The notes beneath the pieces were generated by a model. The model was given only the letters and a program-made list of their open reading frames with translations, searched no databases and was not told where the DNA came from. Positions 37,201 to 48,204 of a stretch of DNA of 64,000 bases are shown here, one piece after another. The position numbers and the translations under genes were made by a program. Source of the stretch: Eunapius fragilis (lineage: Eukaryota; Porifera; Demospongiae; Spongillida; Spongillidae); NCBI GenBank assembly GCA_963681505.1, contig OY811980.1:5583004-5647003 (forward strand). Direction: 5' to 3'. Within the stretch, counting starts at the first letter, position 1. Each line of letters opens with the position of its first letter.

Positions 37201-40200
37201 CTGCTGATGTATTAGCAGTGACATAACAGATATACTGTGTGTATGGAATGAGTCCTGTGTTGAATGTTACAGCCAGTGTTGTCCCATTCACTACAGATCT
37301 AATGGTGGGCACATTTGGACCAATCATTTGCTCAGGGTATGGTTGGTCAATAGAAGTGTTACAGTACACAGTGTATCCAATGATGATTCCATTCCTTGGT
37401 ATGGGTACAGACCAATTGGCTGAGAGCAAAGTTGGTGATCCCAGGATATTGGATAGTGTGAAGTTAGAAGGTGAGGATGGAACTGAAGGCAAAAACAACA
37501 ATTTAAATTAGAATAGTGCATAGGGAGGTAGGCAGTAATAACTACAGAAGTGTTTTCCTTCTTCTGTAGTTCCTGGTTATTTACGTGTCATAAATACATT
37601 AGACGATGAAGTGGACCATATGACATAATGCAGGGGAGGGGGGGGGGGGGGGAGGGGGTTGCTGCAGCCCTAAAGCACCCTCTGTGGATATGGGCCTGCC
37701 CAAGTCAACTACAACTTTACATAATAGCAAGGTCATTTAAAGCAAGGATATTAGTTACCTGACTGAGCACTTAGAGTTGTGAGGGTAGCTGAAGGGCCTC
37801 CCTGTCCCACTGATGTATTAGCAGTTACATAACAACTATATTGTGTGTATGGGCTGAGTCCAGTCAGTGTAGCAGCCAGTGTTGTCCCATTGACTACAGA
37901 TCTAATGGTGGGCACATTTGGTCCAATTACTTGCTCTGGGTATGTTTGATTATCAGAAGTGTTACAGTACACAGAGTAACCAGTGATGATACCATTCCTA
38001 GGTATGGGTACAGACCAACTAGCAGACAGCTGATATGGAGAACCAGTAACAGGAGACAGAGAGAAGTTTTGAGGTGATGATGGAACTGCAAATAAATAGT
38101 GATTATATGTTAGTAAAGCTTGCAAAGTTTGAAAAGGCATGTTCCATAGATTTTGGATTTTAAACAGAACTTTTAACAGCATAGATTACCTGATTGGGCA
38201 GTAAGCATGGTGAATATTGAAGATAGACTTCCTTCTCCCACCGATGTATTTGCTGTGACATAACAACTATATTGTGTGTATGGGTTGAGACCACTCAGTG
38301 CAGCAGCCAGTGTTGTCCCATTGACTACAGATCTAATGGTGGGCACATTTGGTCCAATCACTTGCTCAGGATATGGTTGATCAGCAGAAGTGTTACAGTT
38401 CACAGAGTAACCAGTGATGATACCATTCCTAGGTATGGGTACAGACCAACTAGCAGACAGCTGATATGGTGAGCCAGCAACAGGAGACAGAGAGAAGTTT
38501 TGAGGTGATGATGGAACTGCAAATAAATAACCAATAGTAAAGTTAGGAAGGGTATGTTTCATAGATCTTGGATTGTAAACAACAACATAATAGCATAACA
38601 GTTTAACAGATTACCTGACTGATCAGTAATCATGGTGAATACAACTGATGGACTTCCTTCTCCCACTGATGTATTTGCTGTAACATAACAACTATATTGT
38701 GTGTATGGGCTGAGTCCAGTCAGTGTAGCAGCCAGTGTTGTCCCATTGACTACAGATCTAATGGTGGGAACATTTGGTCCAATCACTTGCTCTGGATATG
38801 TTTGATTATCAGAAGTGTTACAGTACACAGAGTAACCAGTGATGATACCATTCCTAGGTATGGGTACAGACCAACTAGCAGACAGCTGAGATGGTGAACC
38901 AGCAACAGGAGACAGAGAGAAGTTCTGGGGTGTTGATGGAACTGCAAATAAATAATTTTTAATTCTAATCAGTTAGAACATGATATTATGGAGGTACATG
39001 TGTGTGAGTATAGACAGACATTCTGTGCCCAAGTAAATACATATTAGCATGGTTATTTAAAGCAAGGATATATGTTACCTGACTGAGCACTTAGAGCTGT
39101 GAGTATAACTGAAGGGCTTCCCTGTCCCACTGATGTATTAGCTGTCACATAACAACTATATTGTGTGTATGGGCTGAGTCCAGTCAGTGTAGCAGCCAGT
39201 GTTGTCCCATTCACTACAGATCTGATGGAGGGCACATTTGGTCCAATCACTTGCTCTGGATATGTTTGATTAGCAGAAGTGTTGCAGTACACAGAGTAAC
39301 CAGTGATGATACCATTCCTAGGTATGGGTACAGACCAGGCAACAATGAGATGTGTTGGGGATCCAGAAATGGAAGACAAGGAAAGCATTTGTGGTGATGC
39401 TGGAACTGGAAAAGATAAGTACAAATTATTATCATAATTTACATGGGCCACAAAAATGTACCTCCTTCACCAGTCTTGGCACTGATAACCACTGAAGGTT
39501 TACCCTCTCCTGCTGATGTATTAGCAGTCACATAGCAGCTATACTGTGTGAATAGCTCAAGCTTAGTGTTGAATGTTGCACTAAATGTTGTACCATTGGC
39601 AACAAATCTAATGATGGGCACATTTTGACCAATCATTTGCTCTGGATATGTCTGGTTATCAGAAGTGTTACAGTACACAGAGTAGCCAATGACAAGACCA
39701 TTCTTTGGAACTGTTGCTGACCAGCTAGCAGTGAGATATGTTGACAAGCCAGACAGTGGACTATATATAAGTGTAAAATTCTCTGGTGGTGATGGAACTG
39801 AAATAGAAAGCAAATGTTGTGCAAGTAAATTTCATGCATGAAGTTGTGCGTTTGGAATCTAAAATGTCAATCTATACCTCAAAGTGATTTACATTATATC
39901 TCTGTTGAACACTGCATTGTAATGTGTATGTCATACCTGTTATTAGTGGGCCTTTTAGACATAAATGCATGTTTATGAGATTAAAGTGACATTTCTAATC
40001 AATATTGCCTTCAGGTTTACCATTTATCTATGTGCAAAATTTTACACATAGATGGACGATAGAAAGCCTGAAGCAAATCTGATCCAACTATACAATCCAA
40101 CGATGCAATCAAACGATGCTACACCAAGCATATCAACAACGACAAAGACAGACACATAAGTTGTGCCAGCAATGTCCTGGCCATATGGTGCAACATATTA

Positions 40201-43200
40201 GGCTTCAAACTATGCAAGATCAATATTTTAAAGCTGTACCTGACCCTATTGTGAATTGGTATTATCGGTATTATATGGAATGGTTGTAAACCAAAACTAT
40301 ATCACAAGTACTGTATAATGAATCAGCTCAATTAAAAAACATGCATGAGAATATTACAGAATATCAGATAGAGAATTCCCCTTCTCTGCCCCCCCAGTTT
40401 AATTCGACATTCTCTACCCCACCTAATTCCTTCCATACTCACTTGGGATACAAACACATTACCATCAATGTGAGAGCTCCCTGAGCAATGTTAGGTGTTA
40501 TACTGGGGGGAGGAGCTTAGAATAAATTATTATTATTTGAAAGTGCCCAAGCGAATACATACAATGTTGACATTGCACACAACTAGATTATTACTTCAAC
40601 ATACTATCAACAGTGGTCAGACCAATGATTGGAGTGGAAAAGTCACCAATGCCCCCACTATTGACCGCTGCAACTGCAACTGTGTAATTGGTGTCATTCA
40701 CAAGACCACTGATGAAGTAGTTGGTGGAGGAGGAGGAGATGGATGTGAGGGAACCAGAGGAACAGGTAAGACTACTGCTATAGGTACATGAATACATCAC
40801 TGTCCATGAGGTCACTGGGGCAGTGGTGGAGCTATTGATGAATGGAGGCTGTGAGGAGTAAAGGCATGAAGTATATCTATATTTAGTAGAATGGCAATAG
40901 TATGGCACACTTTATTATAATATAATACTCTTCATGGTTCCATTTTTTTTTTTTGTGTCTTTAATGTCAATAGGAGCTATGAAATTTCAGTTATCATTGC
41001 TATGATTTTGAAAGCAGAGTCTTTTGAGCACCATGGTGGTGATTACTACACAGATGGTTAGTCAGCAGTGTGTGTTTGTGTTAATGAAGTAAGCCATTCA
41101 TCTCCGAGTAATGGACGATTTTTCAAGGGTCATTCAGGGACAGATCGAGGCTTTTGGAAAAGGTGAGTGGGATTGTTAGCTTAGGGGAAAATTGTCTTCA
41201 ATAGTATGAGGAGTGCTCGCATGTATTCTGACCCCTGGAGCTTTTGTTCAACATTGATACAGCAAATTACATATCCATTTGCATATAATAGCAGAATGGA
41301 AGGCACATAGCAAGCAATCAATCAACCAATCACCCTTCACCTTTTCCTTTTATCTGCCAGTCACCATGTACCATTGGGCTCAGGGCTGGGAGCTTTCTGT
41401 TCTGTAGTGTATCTTGTACTCTAACATATTTATACAGAACCTCTGGTTTCTTACTCTTTTTAAAATAATTGTTGATGCAAATTGTAATATATTAATGTAC
41501 ATGTAGCAAAGCTTCAAGCTTCCTATTATTTCCATCTGATCCACTCACCGTCCATGTGACCATCAGTTGGGTGACTGTGACTGACACGATTCTGGTGATG
41601 ACTGGAGACATTGGCCCTAATAGTTGGGAGGAATACAAGTGGTGAGCCAAAGGCTTGCAGTAGTTGGACTCACTTAAGGAAAGGGTAGCCACAATAATGT
41701 TGGATGAGATACTGGTTAGGCCAACAGCATTTGTTAGACTGACATTGAGGTGTAGTTGGAGTAAGGATAGAGAGCAGATAGAACAGCTGTTGTGCCCAAA
41801 GGGAGCATCTGGTGCCTACTCCCTTCCTGAGGGTACCTAACTGAAGCATAGCTGACATTGATGCCTATCAATGGAGAGTATCCATCAAATCCATTTGCCC
41901 AGTTGACTGAGATGGATGAATTGTCCACATTAGACGAAATTAGTCCCGTCGGGGGGTCTGGAGGAACTGTAGTGTTTATATGAATAAGTCAGGCAGTCAC
42001 AAAAGGTAGGCAGTAAATGCATGTAGAAACATACACGTTATGAGGTTGACATTACAAGAGCTATGATATATTAAGTTACTCTAAATAATGATATTGGAGT
42101 CATTTATCACATTATGCTTAATTTAATTGTATCTATCATGTTAGTGCTTGGTTCCCATATCCATAGTAAAATACAAATATTGAAGATGGCCACCAAATGT
42201 AATGTGACCATAAAATCTATATAGCCGTATCAAAAGAATCATCATTGCAAGGGGAATTTTTATTATGTATCAAAGTAGACACATCTGTCTATATATTCAG
42301 TGTATCAGAACTTTTCTTTGTCAGAATATTTCATCTCAGCAACCACAACACATTTTGGTAATTTACAGAACCTTCATTTACGAAGGCTGAATTTTGAATG
42401 CAAACAAGTACTATGTCTCTGCCATATTTCTTCATTATCCACACTGTCACTCCGTTATAAAATATGCCACAACTATACATTATTTTGCGCCAATGTTGGA
42501 TTCATTAATGCTGATATCTGCAATGGTCAACTTGCCTTGAACAAACAATTGGATGGAACCTGATGAATAACCAACAAGATTGGATGCACTACAAGTATAA
42601 TTTCCTGTGTTTCCTGCATCAAGAGATGGTAAGGTCAAAACAGTGAGGTTGTTGATGATTTGAAAGTTCAATATCTGCCTAGCAGCTAGAGTGGTCCATG
42701 TAATTGAAGGAGAAGGGAGCCCATCAAAAGTACATTCTAAATCCACACTGAGACCTTGGACCACAAAGATGATGGTCTGCGATGGAAGTATTTTGGGAGG
42801 GACTGGATTGAGAGACCACATAAACATAGCACTCACCATGCATGATGTGGCTTACAGTTTACAACCACTTGGGTAGTGGTATTCACAGTCTGTCCAGTCA
42901 AATTTGATAGCAGAATTGTTGTTACGCATGTGTAAAGTCCAGCGTTTGCGCGATTCACCAAAGCCAAAGTAAATTTTGCAAATGATGAAACAATATTTTG
43001 ATTAGGGTCCAGCCATTTTTGCTTTACAGCAAGGGCACTGGCTGTAATTACTTTGCTGCACAACAGGGAGAGGGTACTAGACTCATTTACATATGTAATT
43101 ACAGGAGGATCCACTGGTACAGCTACAAATGCTACAAGAAAAAAAATTAGGAAGACCCATTGCACATTAGAAGCTGACTAACCTGTACTTTGAATACTGT

Positions 43201-43683
43201 CTGTACATTGAATTGGTACGGCATTTAGTATCATTCCAGGATTGGGTACATTGAGTACATAAGGTGGTAAAGAAGAAAAAGGTTGGTACTGCTCTGATGC
43301 AATAATCCAGTCATTCCTTGCTGTTTCAGAACATATTAGGCACACTTAAGTGTTCTGGGTAACAACAATTGTCTGCCCTGAAGAAATAGTGTAATTGTAC
43401 AGGCACTCTTGGCCAGAAACTGGTGGAGCAAAGCAACACAATGTTAGAATATTGTATGATCTGAACATGAGATTCATGATTTCCATTATATTAATACACA
43501 GTTGCATACTTACCTTGATATAGAAATATTCCACAAATGTATAAGAATACAGCCAGTGAATTTTTAGGGATACTCACTATAAATAATTGGTATTTAATGA
43601 GTTTACATGTCCACAGCAGAACTGTGCTTACCTTTCACAACAGCATGCCAGAAGTGGATTAATTGAAGTCGTTTTGCACTCAT
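20600..43683 (-). CDS. Receptor gene 2: giant adhesion GPCR with Ig domains and about 40 FN3 domains
   Basis: Modelled as 57 exons from the ATG at 43683 to the stop at 20600; exon lists are in the sub-blocks. The spliced length is 16,283 nt and becomes a multiple of three (about 5,430 codons) when the 1-nt deletion in exon 6 is allowed for, which supports the model. Domain order: leader, cysteine-bearing Ig-like exon, two Ig, about 40 FN3, unassigned module, HormR, GAIN with GPS (CKCYHL^TNF), 7TM class B2, cytoplasmic tail. In the adhesion GPCR family the GAIN domain self-cleaves at HL^T and the freed TNFAVLV-type N-terminus acts as tethered agonist. Lesions: TAA in exon 3 (43346-43348) and the exon 6 frameshift near 41745. 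From exon 7 to the stop everything is open, so a downstream promoter could still make a receptor. Upstream, a hairpin element ends about 220 bp before the ATG. Confidence 0.85.
22305..23284 (-). CDS. Gene 2 exons 49-53: GAIN domain with GPS motif
   Basis: Exons 23208-23284, 23046-23148, 22663-22989, 22546-22606 and 22305-22420. The GAIN subdomain B ends in the canonical GPS: YCVSWNF, then RGNWTTDGC, VECKCYHL and TNFAVLV. The four cysteines, the tryptophans and the His-Leu-Thr cleavage triad are all present, so autoproteolysis is expected. The residues after the cleavage point form a good tethered agonist. Conservation with gene 3 drops in this part. Confidence 0.88.
23337..24137 (-). CDS. Gene 2 exons 45-48: unassigned module, HormR domain and start of GAIN
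   Basis: Exons 24052-24137, 23844-24001, 23555-23778 and 23337-23504. Exons 45-46 encode about 80 residues with several cysteines (ALCTSVQRCPND, YRIECNI) that I cannot assign to a family. Exon 47 is a HormR domain: FCSCALD, then TYSWPEAVDG, CQYG, NVTRFCNGQIW and a final Cys-Pro. It begins at the upstream acceptor (TTACAG|CAAACAG), which keeps frame. Exon 48 is helical, Ser/Thr/Gln-rich, as expected for GAIN subdomain A. HormR next to GAIN is typical of adhesion GPCRs. Confidence 0.8.
24197..25443 (-). CDS. Gene 2 exons 40-44: receptor-proximal FN3 domains
   Basis: Exons 25141-25443, 24844-25083, 24586-24788, 24359-24530 and 24197-24297. Exon 40 is one FN3 (GPSAAPIKLSAITLAPTS). Exons 41-42 and 42-43 encode two more FN3 domains split by introns with other phases (PSSALTATSANLTWSC; PLNISVSDLSYSSLLVSW). 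Exon 44 links to the next module. The whole block, introns included, is almost identical to 62735-63973 of gene 3, unlike the more distal GPCR exons. Confidence 0.85.
25444..25814. other. Intron 39 of gene 2
   Basis: Lies between the last cassette exon and the receptor-proximal block. AT-rich, no feature recognised. It marks the border between the amplified FN3 region and the single-copy part of the receptor. Confidence 0.6.
25815..28361 (-). CDS. Gene 2 exons 34-39: FN3 cassette 4
   Basis: Exons 28032-28361 (A, 330 nt), 27656-27940 (B), 27307-27591 (C), 26628-27254 (D, 627 nt), 26252-26569 (E) and 25815-26144 (A). Last of the repeated cassettes before the receptor-proximal part. A 23-base G run (26174-26196) lies in the short intron just upstream of exon 39's acceptor region. 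Confidence 0.88.
28474..31048 (-). CDS. Gene 2 exons 28-33: FN3 cassette 3
   Basis: Exons 30719-31048 (A, 330 nt), 30363-30647 (B), 30014-30298 (C), 29320-29946 (D, 627 nt), 28946-29263 (E) and 28474-28800 (A). The D exon is two codons shorter than in cassettes 1 and 2, a feature shared with cassette 4, so cassettes 3 and 4 are closest relatives. The C exon starts APSPPLNVVAYNTSS, again shared with cassette 4 only. Confidence 0.88.
31278..34787 (-). CDS. Gene 2 exons 20-27: FN3 cassette 2 with two to three extra A-type exons
   Basis: Exons 34461-34787 (A), 34120-34404 (B), 33772-34056 (C), 33081-33713 (D), 32689-33006 (E), 32204-32530, 31730-32056 (A) and 31278-31607 (A, 330 nt). The last base of exon 22 is T instead of G, leaving the GTATGT donor intact and changing one residue. 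Exon 23 is the uninterrupted counterpart of the transposon-split exon in gene 1. This cassette carries more trailing A modules than the others, so cassette copy number and A-module number vary independently. Confidence 0.88.
34889..37088 (-). CDS. Gene 2 exons 15-19: FN3 cassette 1 (B-C-D-E-A)
   Basis: Exons 36804-37088 (B), 36456-36740 (C), 35765-36397 (D, double FN3), 35373-35690 (E) and 34889-35215 (A). Preceded by the 330-nt A-type exon 14 (ends TVDAG), which is the usual first member of the cassette. All frames open, all junctions consensus. Confidence 0.88.
37153..39405 (-). CDS. Gene 2 exons 10-14: A-type FN3 modules
   Basis: Exons 39079-39405, 38615-38941, 38190-38516, 37759-38085 (327 nt each) and 37153-37482 (330 nt). 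One FN3 per exon, phase 1-1, same template and order as exons 10-14 of gene 1. Each has the YCNTS and CYVTANTS cysteine pair and repeated sequons. The intron between exons 13 and 14 holds an interrupted G run (37638-37652 and flanks). Confidence 0.88.
39462..41966 (-). CDS. Gene 2 exons 6-9: first FN3 domains, exon 6 frameshifted
   Basis: Exons 41674-41966, 41549-41616, 40605-40848 and 39462-39797. Exon 6 is 293 nt against 294 in gene 1; one base is missing near 41745 (GACATTGAGG versus GACATCAATGG), breaking the FN3 frame after PYSNYT. Exons 7-8 form the split FN3, exon 9 the first single-exon module of the long array. The intron at 39798-40604 and that at 40849-41548 contain no recognisable gene. 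Confidence 0.75.
42536..43683 (-). CDS. Gene 2 exons 1-5: leader and Ig block, with nonsense codon
   Basis: Exons 43632-43683, 43514-43576, 43183-43419, 42856-43122 and 42536-42802, same lengths as in gene 1. Exon 2 keeps the hydrophobic run but the internal Met of gene 1 is Leu here (NSLAVFLYICGIF), so the exon 1 ATG is needed. Exon 3 has TAA at 43346-43348 where gene 1 reads TCA (Ser), which would stop translation after roughly 65 residues. Exons 4 and 5 are intact Ig domains, separated by a 53-nt intron with a good GTAAGC donor and a CAATCCAG acceptor. Exon 5 ends at a GC donor. Whether the stop is fixed, polymorphic or a base-call error cannot be told here. Confidence 0.7.
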
Positions 43684-43903
43684 TATTATGAATACATGTA
43701 CCTGAAATAAAGGTCTCTCAAATAATATCTATCCACTGATCTGCATTGCCTATTTCGAGCCGACAGTTATGTGTATGTATGTGCTGAATTTTACCCCGGC
43801 TCAGTACTGCGCAATCATGATCGCCAATAAAGTATTGCATACAACATTAAGAAACAAAACAATGGAATCAATTAAGTGGTGATTAATTAAGGGATTAATT
43901 ATA

Positions 43904-44672
43904 CAAGTAAATAAAAACATTCTCTAACGAGAAAGTTGGTGGGCATATAGGATTGACAATGTTGGTGTAAAAAGCACGGAAACAAGTGTGACAGAAATGT
44001 TACTGGAAAATTGAAATAGGCCTATATTTAGCCCGTTTTCTCAGGCCTAAATGTGACTGGGCTAAATATAGGCCTATTTCAATTTTCCAGTAACATTTCT
44101 GTCACACTTGTTTCCGTGCTTTTTACACCAACATTGTCAATCCTATACGCCCACCAACTTTCTCGTTAGAGAATGTTTTTATTTACTTGTTTCATAAGTT
44201 TTTTGTTCTTTTTTTTTATTAAGAACTTGCTAGAACTTGCTAGATGGCCATAGAACTTGCAACAAAATAGGGTATTTCTCGCTGTAGTTTCTTTCTAGAT
44301 GTGATATGTGTCCAAATGACATGCTAGGATAACGTGCCGGTAAATTCTGAAGAGATTGGTACTATTGTCGTTCTTTAAAACCGTTCGTAGCTCGAGTTAT
44401 ACCTTCCTAAGGAAGACGACGACGACGACGACGACGACGAACAATTTTTTTGGGAATGGGCACGAGAAGCAGGTTCTTTGTTTGTCTGGAAGCGCATAGT
44501 TTAATGACATGAAACTAGCATGAAAACGTAGATCTAGGTGTTGTCGTTCGATTGCTGCAACGAGATAAGTGATCCGTTTCTCCGTTGTCCCTCCCGACGC
44601 GATTTAAAATTTTTAATGACATTCATCATTCCTCAATCAATCCTATATTGAACCTGCTGACGCAGGTTCAGA
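43904..44672. mobile_element. Hairpin element, copy 2, just upstream of gene 2
   Basis: Same element as 1310-2089, opposite orientation, 769 bp. Long arms about 43904-44034 and 44058-44190, ACG-type microsatellite near 44417-44442, terminal palindrome near 44650-44670. Flanks align with the empty site in copy A around 12370 and again indicate insertion between A and T without duplication. It ends about 220 bp from the predicted gene 2 start codon and may lie in promoter or 5' untranslated sequence. Confidence 0.85.
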
Positions 44673-45031
44673 TAAAATCATTTCTAAAACCAATGCAGTA
44701 CGTAATTTTAAAGATTTTAATATGTTGACATATACACTTGTGGCACAAATGCAATTCGACAAATTAACGGCTAGGGGCAAATGAGAGATTAGTTATGCTC
44801 TGGGATTGCAATGCAAAACTAAGGGGTAAGTGCTATAATGACATTTGTTTCAAATTACGCACGGATGTATTCCTTACAGGTAGGTCCGGCGGACATGATT
44901 AAATATAGATGCTTGTCATTCATGCATAAATCCAATTTCTAGTTTGTTTTTTAAGGAAATTACACCGCAATATCTATGAACTGGTGTAGCGCCCCCCTTA
45001 CGATGACGTCATAGTGACAGATCCCGCACGT

Positions 45032-45059
45032 GGGGGGGGGGGGGGGGGGGGGGGGGGGG
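45032..45059. repeat. Poly(G) tract, 28 bases
   Basis: Counterpart in copy A is 12687-12699 (13 bases). Flanks are collinear (GATGACGTCATAG and GTACCC). Confidence 0.9.
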
Positions 45060-45248
45060 CGTACCCTCCCCTTTTCATTTGTCTAATTATATACTCATAG
45101 TCGCGCTATACAGCGTTTTAAATTGCAGTATGAACGCATAGCTACCAAAAAGCCGTTCCCGCACCCACTCCCTTTCGGTGACCTACGCCCATTTCTCACT
45201 TCTTAACTACTTTTAATAATGGTGCCCTGCATGATCCACTATGTTCGT

Positions 45249-45380
45249 GTGCTAGATATAGGACTATGACATTTTCCCTTACTATTACAGACCCTTGTTT
45301 CCTTGCTTTTTACACTACCATTGCCTTCAAATCCTATATCCCACCAACTTTCTCATAGAGAAGGTTTTTTAGTTACTTGT
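45249..45380. repeat. Diverged relic of the hairpin-element arm, copy B
   Basis: Same relic as 12891-12990 but longer, keeping CCCACCAACTTTCTC and GTTACTTGT, which match the arm of the young elements. Confidence 0.65.
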
Positions 45381-47325
45381 TCTAATATCTATTGCATTGT
45401 GAGTACGTTGGATCGCACGGTCCGTCCGTCTGTACTCTGTACCCACAAATTGTACAACTTTACACTAATTGTGCAACTTCACACATTGTCATGCGACGAT
45501 GTCATTAATTAGTATACGCCGTGTAATAGTTCGTTTAAGGGTGAATTGGACTATAGGTTTAAAATCGTACAATTGATGTATCAGCTCTAGCCTCGGTACG
45601 CGTAGTTAGTATATAGAAAATTTTACATAGCGCATCGCGCATGCGCATGCACACATAAGCTAGCTACACGTATGAAGCACATTGTAAATGTGCGAAACGT
45701 GCAAATCTTTCAGGTACACTGCACCAATTAGCTTTCTTGTTGCTGAAAGCTGACTCTTAAACTTCTATTGTATAACTATAACTGTTAACGTGGGTGACGT
45801 TAATTAGGGGTAAATATGAATGCCATTAGTGGAATAGATAGCTTAGGGCGAAGTACACTGACAGTTTGCCTAGCTCCATATGAATATGCCTCCGTATAAT
45901 CAAGCTGATACTTTTCCGTATAAACGAGCGGGCACTGTACAAAGAAGCTTTCGCAATTACGAATCGAATTTACGAGGATAACGGGTGCTTAAACGCGAAC
46001 CTTGGGGGGGGGGGGGGGGGCTTTAGGTACGTAAGCACTGTCAGACAGACATCGGCAATCTATCTAGTCCAAGCGTACGACCGGCATGCTTTCTAGATTA
46101 CAGGAACATGCTTGCACACTATATATAAACATATGCGCACTCACCAAGGAGAACCGCCAACTGCAATGAATAGAATAAACGCGTGAGCCTGTATATTTAT
46201 ATATACACTGCAGCAGCTCCTGTATACTCACGTAGACCTTTGCACACTCCACGCACCTTATATGTAGCTTAGCTGTTAACAGAATAACCCTAATGACTCG
46301 AGGAATTGCATTTGCGGTTCGGAGAGTTCCTCTGGGTTAACCCTGAATACAATTTTGGTTTACATTATTAGCCCGGCTTCATGAGTGAACATCATTATTT
46401 GCAACGTGATTGGGTAGTCTACCTCGGTAAGCACCGTTTGTACCATAGGCATTGCCGCTGTCAACTTGCAGCACAAGAAATACGCAATTCTAAGTCGGTA
46501 TACAAATGTTAGTGATTCCAACTGTTTGACGCCTTCTCATCCTTATAAAGATGTGACAGATGATTGATAAAATTACTTAGACATGTGACCAATTCACTTC
46601 CCATAATGGATAAAATGGTAAACAGCTAATTTGGAAATTGTCAGAGTATTTTTGTGCATATACGGTTGGCATATTGCAAAGAATGTGAGTGAGTGGCATT
46701 TTTTCGACAGCCCTATCCACGAACGGGGCCACGATTGGGGGTTAGTAAAATACCCCCCCCCCCCCCCCCCCCCCCCCCTCCTGACCCAGTCCTGTTACAT
46801 GTGTGATAGCTTTAAGTTTTATGACCTACGGTTTTGATCCTGCTATTCAAAACCAGAGATAGTTAGTGTGGTCGTCTCGTTCCCAGACCCCATGGCGTAA
46901 CGTATATGGGTCTGACGACGCACACACACCTGGCATTCTCACTTTCTGACCGTTGCTGTGGTGCTTCAACAGATTTTCTATTCAGACAGGGTTAATTTGT
47001 TTGTGAAGCAACTTCTTTTGTGCAATGACTTTTAAAAACCTGTAATTTTTAAAAATTGAATAGCTGAGCTGGCTAGCTGCCCAATGCCCCCGGCCCCATG
47101 AGGTAGGATTGGATCCTTATGTTGTCAACATAGTGCTAGCAAGTTTGCACCTTAGGTGCTTAGCAGACACATGACATGCACGCACAACAACTGGAAGCTG
47201 TTGAAAGATCATCTATACCGTAGCTGCATCTACTGATATGGTCTACAGATAGGGCCTGTTATGAACAACATTGCATAGTAGTACACATTAGATACGGATG
47301 AGTAGCCAGCAGCTGACAATACGAG
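45381..47325. other. Upstream spacer of gene 2 (copy B), no gene seen
   Basis: Collinear with 13020-17398 minus the copy A insertions. Contains G17 at 46004-46020 and C26 at 46753-46778. No coding sequence or RNA gene recognised. Confidence 0.6.
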
Positions 47326-47580
47326 GGACATCATAGTATCCTTTGCACGTGTGTTTTATTGATGGGAAGCTGCTGCACTTACCTATCAGTACACATGCAA
47401 GATTTTGCACAAACATCACAACATATGCACAGCTGATTTGCCGTCGGTATCCAGTTGGCAACCTGACGAGAACATTCATCGAATGTTCGTACTACAACAA
47501 AGGATGATTAGTACTTTTTAAGACATTTCTGCCTGCCCGCCACATGCACGCACACGAACGTGCGCACTTACACGCAGTTA

Positions 47581-47585
<5 letters not shown>

Positions 47586-47651
<66 letters not shown>
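47586..47651. repeat. (CA)n microsatellite
   Basis: About 33 CA units, followed by degenerate CA/CG-rich sequence to about 47710 and further CA-rich stretches to about 48190. Reading frames across it (His-Thr repeats) are artefacts. Confidence 0.95.
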
Positions 47652-47655
<4 letters not shown>

Positions 47656-48068
47656 GCACGCACACACACACGCACGCACACGCACATACACACACCAACA
47701 CGCACATGCCCAAACTGTTCAGTGCTGTCCATGTACGTTTTCAGTCAACACCACACACACTGTTCAGTTCACACACTCCACACAATCTGTTCAGCCCATT
47801 ATCGATGGTTCAGTCATCACACACACAACCATCCCCACACTTCACTGCATGCATGCACCCACACACACACACACTGTTCAGTCCACAAACGCATGCACCA
47901 TCCATACACTACACAAACTGTTAACACACACCACACCACACAATTTTAGTCCACACACACTGTACACACATTCAGTCCACCACACACAGTCCTCATCGCA
48001 CACAAAAACACTGTTCAGTCCTCATACTACATAACACACTACATAATACACTACAAATTCACACGCAA

Positions 48069-48101
<33 letters not shown>

Positions 48102-48204
48102 TTTTAGTCTGAGAAAACACCTATACATACACAGCATTCCTCAGTCATCAGACACACACACACACACACACATGCGCCCGTCCACACACTGTTCAATTCA
48201 CATT

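Larger units (their letters stand above)
32290..47325. repeat. Segmental duplication, copy B
   Basis: Partner of 1-17398. Contains the 5' half of gene 2 and its upstream spacer. Copy-specific insertion: hairpin element 43904-44672. The foldback, hAT-like and 157-bp repeats of copy A are absent. The left limit given here is only where copy A leaves the window. Confidence 0.85.

Noticed and set aside
47544-48034. His-Thr repeat frames
   Set aside because: Translation of a CA microsatellite and CA-rich surroundings.
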